Positions 59,192 through 64,000 of a stretch of 64,000 nt of DNA are shown here, in pieces (position 1 is the stretch's first letter; every line of letters begins with the position of its first letter). Position numbers and translations under genes: made by a program. This DNA comes from Bacterioplanoides pacificum. GTDB taxonomy: Bacteria > Pseudomonadota > Gammaproteobacteria > Pseudomonadales > Oceanobacteraceae. The notes beneath the pieces were generated by a model that had not been told where the DNA came from, searched no databases, and saw nothing but the letters and a program-made list of their open reading frames with translations. The stretch spans positions 62,001 through 126,000 of the forward strand of contig NZ_JBHRYB010000014.1 in assembly GCF_042648445.1 (NCBI RefSeq). Direction: 5' to 3'.

Positions 59192-60958
59192 TCAGTATTG
59201 CGCTGCGGGTTTTCTCATCGCTTCCGGTGTAAAGCGGAAATACACACCGGTGCCACCACTGTCGCGTTTTTTTATTTCCACGTTACCGGCCAGCTGATGT
59301 GCCCGTTCCTGAATAATGGCCATGCCGTAATGGTTACGCTTTTCAGGGTCGTTACCGATGCCGATGCCATCATCTTCAATTTCCAGTATCACCTGGTGTT
59401 GTGTGTCACGATACAGATTGATATGAATATTTTCGCCGTGAGAATGATGTACGGCGTTCTGGCTGGCTTCACGAATGATTTGTAACAGGTGAATTTCTTC
59501 CTGCGGCGACAGCGGAATATTAAAAATATCGTAGTTCAGTGATATGTCCATATCAGACTGTTCATGAAACTGGTCGACGGTTTTCTGCAGCGCTTCCAGC
59601 AATCCTTTACTGTCTACTTTTAAGCGGAAGGTGGTTAATAATTCACGTAATTGCCGGTAGGCGGAGTCCAGCCCCTGTTTCAGCTCGCCGGATACATCCA
59701 TCATTATCTCAAAATCTGATTTTCCCATGGCCCGGTTCAGGCGCGTTACCTGAATTTTCAGGTAAGATAACGCCTGTGCCAGTGAGTCGTGCAGCTCCCG
59801 GGCAATGACGTTGCGCTCCTTCATCAGGGTGATACGGCGAATATTTTCCTCCTCGCCCTGCAGGCTCATGGCAATCGCAAACAGATTGGCGACCGAAGTG
59901 AATAAATCTTTTTGCCAGTCCAGCAGAGTCCCCGGCTGCTGATGAATACTTAACACCCCGTATTCACGGTTCTCCCGTGAAATCGGAAAATTAATCGCTG
60001 CCGCTTGTTGCATATCCGGATTCAGGCAATCCCGGCAGTTTCTGGCTTTGCAGTCATCATCCAGTTCTTTATTGCCATTAATCTGCAGGTAAGGAATATC
60101 ACCGCTTTCCGTCAGCAGGCACAGTTCGATGTCGCTGATGCCGGTGATCAGTGAAAGATCATTGAGGATGGCATTAAAATCGTCTCTTTTAATATCATGG
60201 GTGCTGGTGCGCCGGGCAAGCTTATAAAGAAAACTCAGGGTTTTATTGCTGTTTCTCAGTTCCTCGGTTTTTTCTTCTACCTGTTTTTCCAGTGATTCGT
60301 ACATATAAGCGATGGCTTTACACATATGTTCAAACGAGCGCGACAAAACGCTGAGTTCGTCGCTACCACTGGCTGTTGGCAGCTGGCAGGAAAAATCTCC
60401 CATACTGATCTGGCGTGCGGTTTTGGTCAGGCTGACCAGCGGCACGGTCAATTGCAGGTGTATCCAGTAAATAACAATGGCGGATAAAATAACGGTGATA
60501 AAAAACGCAATAATCTGAAAAGTACGGAGTTTCTTTATTTTCTGTTCGGTATTCTGCTGGATAATCAGCACCAGTTTATTAAGGTCATCGACAAAATTAT
60601 TGATAATGACCGTTTTTTCACCATTGCTCAGCGCCGTATTTCCGAGTAATGAACTCAGGTTTTTGCCACGCTCACGTAATTCATCAAACAGCGGGGTTGC
60701 ACCGGAATTTCTTACCACGTTTTTCATAATATTATTAGTAAAAATAGCGTTAATAACGGCCTGGCTATCTGATTCGTTTCCCCCCGGCAGTAATAAACGG
60801 TAACTGTGCATACGCAGCGATCCGGCACTGTTAATAGCGTAAGCATCGTTATCTGTCTGATTGGATAACCAGTAGGACACCATTATTGTTGATATTGCCA
60901 TTAATATAATGACACTCATGGCGAGATTAATGCGGGTGATGACGGAGGTTTGTTTCAT
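59192..60958 (-). CDS. narX: Nitrate/nitrite sensor histidine kinase NarX
   Basis: NarX senses periplasmic nitrate and nitrite and phosphorylates NarL. From ATG 60958 the protein has 588 residues: a first span (NLAMSVIILMAISTIMVSYW), the periplasmic P-box with AINSAGSLRMHSYRLL at residues ~41-56, a second span near residue 165, HAMP, a central region with a C-x4-C-x2-C cysteine cluster (CKARNCRDC), an HPK7-type H-box VIARELHDSLAQALSYLKIQ and HATPase motifs (DDGIGIG, YGMAIIQERAHQL). A GTG at 61000 is an alternative start. It is divergent from narG; no narL is adjacent. Confidence 0.92.
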   Translation of the reverse strand: MKQTSVITRINLAMSVIILMAISTIMVSYWLSNQTDNDAYAINSAGSLRMHSYRLLLPGGNESDSQAVINAIFTNNIMKNVVRNSGATPLFDELRERGKNLSSLLGNTALSNGEKTVIINNFVDDLNKLVLIIQQNTEQKIKKLRTFQIIAFFITVILSAIVIYWIHLQLTVPLVSLTKTARQISMGDFSCQLPTASGSDELSVLSRSFEHMCKAIAYMYESLEKQVEEKTEELRNSNKTLSFLYKLARRTSTHDIKRDDFNAILNDLSLITGISDIELCLLTESGDIPYLQINGNKELDDDCKARNCRDCLNPDMQQAAAINFPISRENREYGVLSIHQQPGTLLDWQKDLFTSVANLFAIAMSLQGEEENIRRITLMKERNVIARELHDSLAQALSYLKIQVTRLNRAMGKSDFEIMMDVSGELKQGLDSAYRQLRELLTTFRLKVDSKGLLEALQKTVDQFHEQSDMDISLNYDIFNIPLSPQEEIHLLQIIREASQNAVHHSHGENIHINLYRDTQHQVILEIEDDGIGIGNDPEKRNHYGMAIIQERAHQLAGNVEIKKRDSGGTGVYFRFTPEAMRKPAAQY

Positions 60959-61304
60959 GGCTGAAAACGATGCAGAAAAATGAAGCTTTATATTACCCAC
61001 TGGATTTCTTCAGCGATACGGGTAAATGTCTGATTATCTGATAATGATTATTGATAATGGCGATTAATTATAGCTACCCCCCTTGAATTTATGCCCTTGA
61101 TCTGTCGCAGTAATTTTTTATGGAATCTTTAAAAGTCCAATAAAATCAAAGGTTTGTTGATTTTCAGGGCTACCCAATAAGGGGTAATCCGAGGCCTGTT
61201 GTCGGCTTTTGTCAGCTTTTCCCGAGCTATTCCCGCTTGCCTAAATATTACAGTATGTAGGCGTATATTTTAGTTGGTCTTTAGGGACGCTTCAGGAGTT
61301 AGCT
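60959..61304. promoter_or_regulatory. narX-narG intergenic control region
   Basis: This 346-bp gene-free stretch separates the divergent narX and narG genes and should contain both promoters. It holds a NarL-type 7-2-7 site at 61171-61186, isolated TACCC-type heptamers near 60993 and 61075, and an 8-bp inverted repeat at 61142-61164. FNR half-sites (TTGAT) occur, but I found no full TTGAT-N4-ATCAA site by eye. Confidence 0.7.
61171..61186. promoter_or_regulatory. NarL/NarP 7-2-7 binding site
   Basis: TACCCAA-TA-AGGGGTA is a pair of inverted NarL heptamers (TACCCAA and TACCCCT) separated by two bases, the known arrangement for dimeric NarL or NarP. It lies 118 bp upstream of narG. Confidence 0.7.
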
Positions 61305-64000
61305 ATGAGTCATCTACTGGAAAAGCTCAGGTTTTTCAGAACCCGGAAAGAAACTTTTTCCAATGGCCACGGTGCCACAACGGACGAAGACAGAAGTTGG
61401 GAAAAAGGTTACCGTCAGCGCTGGCAGCACGATAAAGTTGTCCGCTCTACGCACGGGGTAAACTGTACTGGCTCCTGTAGCTGGAAAATTTATGTCAAAG
61501 ACGGACTGGTAACCTGGGAAACCCAACAAACCGACTACCCCCGTACCCGTCCCGATTTGCCTAATCACGAACCTCGTGGCTGTCCGCGCGGCGCCAGTTA
61601 TTCCTGGTATATCTACAGCGCTAACCGGCTTAAATACCCCAAAGTTCGCGGCCAGTTGATGAAACTGTGGCGTGAAGCCAGAGCACAACACAGTGATCCG
61701 GTGAAAGCCTGGGAATCCATCGTCACAGATCCTGACAAAGCACGCAGCTATAAAGAACGCCGTGGACTGGGTGGTTTTGTCCGCGCCAGCTGGGATGAAG
61801 TGAATGAGCTGATTGCCGCTTCCAACGTGTATACCACCAAACAATATGGCCCGGACCGGGTCACCGGTTTTTCACCAATCCCGGCTATGTCGATGGTGTC
61901 GTATGCTGCGGGTGCGCGTTATCTGTCGCTGATCGGTGGTAACTGTCTGAGTTTTTATGACTGGTATTGTGATTTACCACCGGCGTCCCCACAGATCTGG
62001 GGTGAGCAAACCGATGTGCCGGAATCGGCCGACTGGTATAACTCCAATTACATTATCGTCTGGGGGTCTAACGTTCCTCAGACCCGTACACCGGATGCCC
62101 ACTTCCTGACCGAGGTACGTTACAAAGGTACCAAAACCTGTGTGATTACCTCCGATTATTCCGAAGCATCAAAATTCGGCGATACCTGGCTGGCGCCCCG
62201 TCAGGGAACCGATGCGGCACTGGCGATGGCGTTTGGCCATGTGATTCTGCAGGAATTTTATGTCAATAAACAAAGTGCTTATTTTGATGAATACAGCCGC
62301 CGTTATACCGATATGCCAATGTTGGTTATGCTGGAACAAAGTAATGGCCACTTGACTGGTGGTCGTTTCCTGCGCGCGGCCGACCTGCTGGATAATCTTG
62401 GGGAAGACAATAACCCGGACTGGAAAACCATCGCCGTTAACCAGGATGGCAAACTGACCAGCCCGAACGGTGCTATTGGTTATCGCTGGGGTGAAAAAGG
62501 CAAATGGAATCTGGAAGCAAAAGACCGCAATGGTGATATCAATCTGGCGCTGTCGCTGAAGGATCAGAGTGCAGAATTCGCTGAAGTGGCATTCCCGTAT
62601 TTTGGTGACGCACCTCATGAGTACGATTATTTCCAGCATACCGAACACGGTAATATTCAGTTACGTAAAGTGCCGGTGAAAACCATTGAACTGGCGGATG
62701 GCAGTCAGGCACAGGTCGCCACCGTATTCGATCTGATGCTGGCCCATTACGGCGTCGATAATGGTATTGGTGATAATAATCGTGCTTCTGGCTTTGACGA
62801 TAACGTCCCTTATACACCGGCCTGGCAGGAAGCGATTACCGGTGTTGCCCGTCAGGATGTGATTCGTATCGCCCGCGAGTTCGCTGAAAATGCCGAAAAA
62901 ACCCGTGGCCGTTCCATGGTGATTGTCGGAGCGGCGCTGAACCACTGGTATCACATGGATATGAATTACCGTGGCCTGATCAATATGCTGATGATGTGTG
63001 GCTGCATCGGTCAGACCGGCGGCGGCTGGGCGCATTATGTTGGCCAGGAAAAATTACGCCCACAAACCGGCTGGACGCCGTTAGCTTTCGGACTCGACTG
63101 GCAACGCCCGCCGCGGCATATGAACGGTACCTCGTTTTTCTATAACCATTCCAGTCAGTGGCGTTATGAAAAACTGAATATGCAGGAGGTAATCTCACCG
63201 CTGGCGCCAAAAGAAAAGTGGAATGGCAGCATTATTGACTTTAACAGCCGCGCTGAACGTATGGGCTGGTTACCGTCTGCACCTCAGTTAGGCACCAACC
63301 CTTTGCATCTGCATAAAGCCGCAGAACAGGCGGGTATGACGGTACAGGATTATGTCGTTGCTCAGCTGAAAAGCGGCGAGCTGAAATTTGCCTGTGAACA
63401 ACCGGATAATCCAAAAAATTTCCCGCGCAATATGTTTGTCTGGCGTTCAAATTTGCTCGGTTCCTCCGGTAAAGGCCATGAATATATGCTGAAACATTTC
63501 CTCGGCACCAAGCATGGTTTGTTAGGAAAAGATCTGGGTGATTTTGGTGGCCAGAAACCACAGGATGTTGAATGGCAGGATGAAGGAGCCGAAGGTAAGG
63601 TTGATCTGTGGGTCACGCTGGACTTCCGCATGTCTACCACTTGTTTGTATTCCGATATCGTATTGCCAACCGCGACCTGGTACGAAAAAGACGATATGAA
63701 TACCTCGGATATGCATCCGTTTATTCATCCACTCAGTGCCGCCATCGACCCGGTTTGGGAAGCGCGTTCCGACTGGGAAATTTTTAAAGGCATTGCCAAA
63801 GAATTTTCCCGCGTGTGTGAAGGCCATCTGGGTCAGGAAACCGATCTGGTAACCACACCGATGCATCACGACACTCCGGCCGAACTGGCCCAGCCTTATG
63901 GGGTGAAAGCCTGGTGGAAAGGGGAGTGCGAACCCGTGCCGGGTAAAACCATGCCGCATCTGAATGTGGTGGAGCGCGATTACCCCAACACCTATGCCCG
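61305..64000 (+). CDS. narG: Respiratory nitrate reductase alpha subunit, 5' part
   Basis: NarG is the catalytic, molybdenum bis-MGD subunit of membrane-bound nitrate reductase facing the cytoplasm. ATG 61305 follows CAGGAG by 6 nt. About 898 of some 1250 residues are present and run off the right edge. The start MSHLLEKLRFFRTRKETF matches the NarG leader, HGVNCTGSCSWKIYVKDG supplies the FS0 cluster ligands (His and Cys), DWYCDLPPASP contains the molybdenum-ligand Asp, and CPRGASYSWYIYSANRLKYP is conserved. narH, narJ and narI should follow. Confidence 0.97.
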   Translation, partial: MSHLLEKLRFFRTRKETFSNGHGATTDEDRSWEKGYRQRWQHDKVVRSTHGVNCTGSCSWKIYVKDGLVTWETQQTDYPRTRPDLPNHEPRGCPRGASYSWYIYSANRLKYPKVRGQLMKLWREARAQHSDPVKAWESIVTDPDKARSYKERRGLGGFVRASWDEVNELIAASNVYTTKQYGPDRVTGFSPIPAMSMVSYAAGARYLSLIGGNCLSFYDWYCDLPPASPQIWGEQTDVPESADWYNSNYIIVWGSNVPQTRTPDAHFLTEVRYKGTKTCVITSDYSEASKFGDTWLAPRQGTDAALAMAFGHVILQEFYVNKQSAYFDEYSRRYTDMPMLVMLEQSNGHLTGGRFLRAADLLDNLGEDNNPDWKTIAVNQDGKLTSPNGAIGYRWGEKGKWNLEAKDRNGDINLALSLKDQSAEFAEVAFPYFGDAPHEYDYFQHTEHGNIQLRKVPVKTIELADGSQAQVATVFDLMLAHYGVDNGIGDNNRASGFDDNVPYTPAWQEAITGVARQDVIRIAREFAENAEKTRGRSMVIVGAALNHWYHMDMNYRGLINMLMMCGCIGQTGGGWAHYVGQEKLRPQTGWTPLAFGLDWQRPPRHMNGTSFFYNHSSQWRYEKLNMQEVISPLAPKEKWNGSIIDFNSRAERMGWLPSAPQLGTNPLHLHKAAEQAGMTVQDYVVAQLKSGELKFACEQPDNPKNFPRNMFVWRSNLLGSSGKGHEYMLKHFLGTKHGLLGKDLGDFGGQKPQDVEWQDEGAEGKVDLWVTLDFRMSTTCLYSDIVLPTATWYEKDDMNTSDMHPFIHPLSAAIDPVWEARSDWEIFKGIAKEFSRVCEGHLGQETDLVTTPMHHDTPAELAQPYGVKAWWKGECEPVPGKTMPHLNVVERDYPNTYA

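Noticed and set aside
61000..61304. A full FNR box (TTGAT-N4-ATCAA) upstream of narG
   Set aside because: Half-sites TTGAT occur near 61050, 61098 and 61158, but none has a matching ATCAA four bases on.
61314..63959. Several long minus-strand frames opposite narG (up to 176 codons)
   Set aside because: They lie wholly antisense to the strongly conserved narG frame, have no recognisable domains or ribosome sites, and overlap each other.
1..64000. CRISPR array, tRNA or rRNA genes
   Set aside because: No regularly spaced direct repeats, no cloverleaf-like tract with a CCA or T-arm motif, and no rRNA sequence was noticed on reading both strands; a tRNAscan or Infernal run would be decisive.

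Overview
The window is chromosomal DNA of a gammaproteobacterium, most likely a marine Oceanospirillales-type heterotroph. This is an inference from the mix of genes: AmpD/AmpE, Mak-type fructokinase, a B12 assembly cluster, NarX/NarG, MHYT and HD-GYP signalling, oxygenases of lipid type. No rRNA, tRNA, CRISPR array or prophage was seen. Genes are densely packed, with many 1-4 bp stop/start overlaps.

Layout. 1-4.2 kb: the end of a Na+/alanine symporter, ampD-ampE (muropeptide recycling and beta-lactamase regulation), a fructokinase and a PilZ protein. 4.3-12.7 kb: late cobalamin synthesis in two blocks (cobU-cobT-cobC-cobS; cobQ diverging from cbiB-threonine-phosphate decarboxylase-btuF), with a globin gene between them. 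12.8-17.1 kb: a large MHYT hybrid histidine kinase followed by a REC/HD-GYP c-di-GMP phosphodiesterase. 17.3-24.9 kb: a complete seven-gene V/A-type ATPase operon in the order B-D-I-K-E-DUF2764-A, a circular permutation of the chlamydial/spirochaete order. 24.9-26.3 kb: three small genes of unknown function. 26.3-31.1 kb: a TetR regulator diverging from a Baeyer-Villiger-type monooxygenase and cysC, then an SDR and a lipase-like hydrolase. 32.2-39.0 kb: a six-gene translationally coupled operon RDD-SpoIIM-DUF4129-DUF4350-MoxR-DUF58. 39.1-41.9 kb: a CBS protein, a UPF0016 Mn exporter preceded by a yybP-ykoY manganese riboswitch, and a glutathionyl-hydroquinone reductase.

42.1-54.3 kb: a 920-residue heme protein closely resembling plant fatty-acid alpha-dioxygenases, with a long extra C-terminal domain, diverges from a MalT-like LuxR regulator. 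Then come a TPP enzyme with an FAD dehydrogenase, NADP-glutamate dehydrogenase, a lipid A acyltransferase and a diiron-type hydrolase.

54.5-59.1 kb: a PucR/CdaR-type regulator is cut by a 3359-bp ISPpu12-like ISL3-family element (24-bp inverted repeats, 8-bp target duplication AAAAAATA). The element carries lspA, a CDF metal-efflux gene and a CadR-type MerR regulator; its transposase is frameshifted. Removing the element and one repeat copy restores a single 411-codon frame. 59.2-64 kb: narX diverges from narG (running off the window), with a NarL-type 7-2-7 site between them.

The most noteworthy items are the alpha-dioxygenase fusion and its regulator, the permuted V-ATPase operon, the Mn riboswitch and the precise IS interruption.
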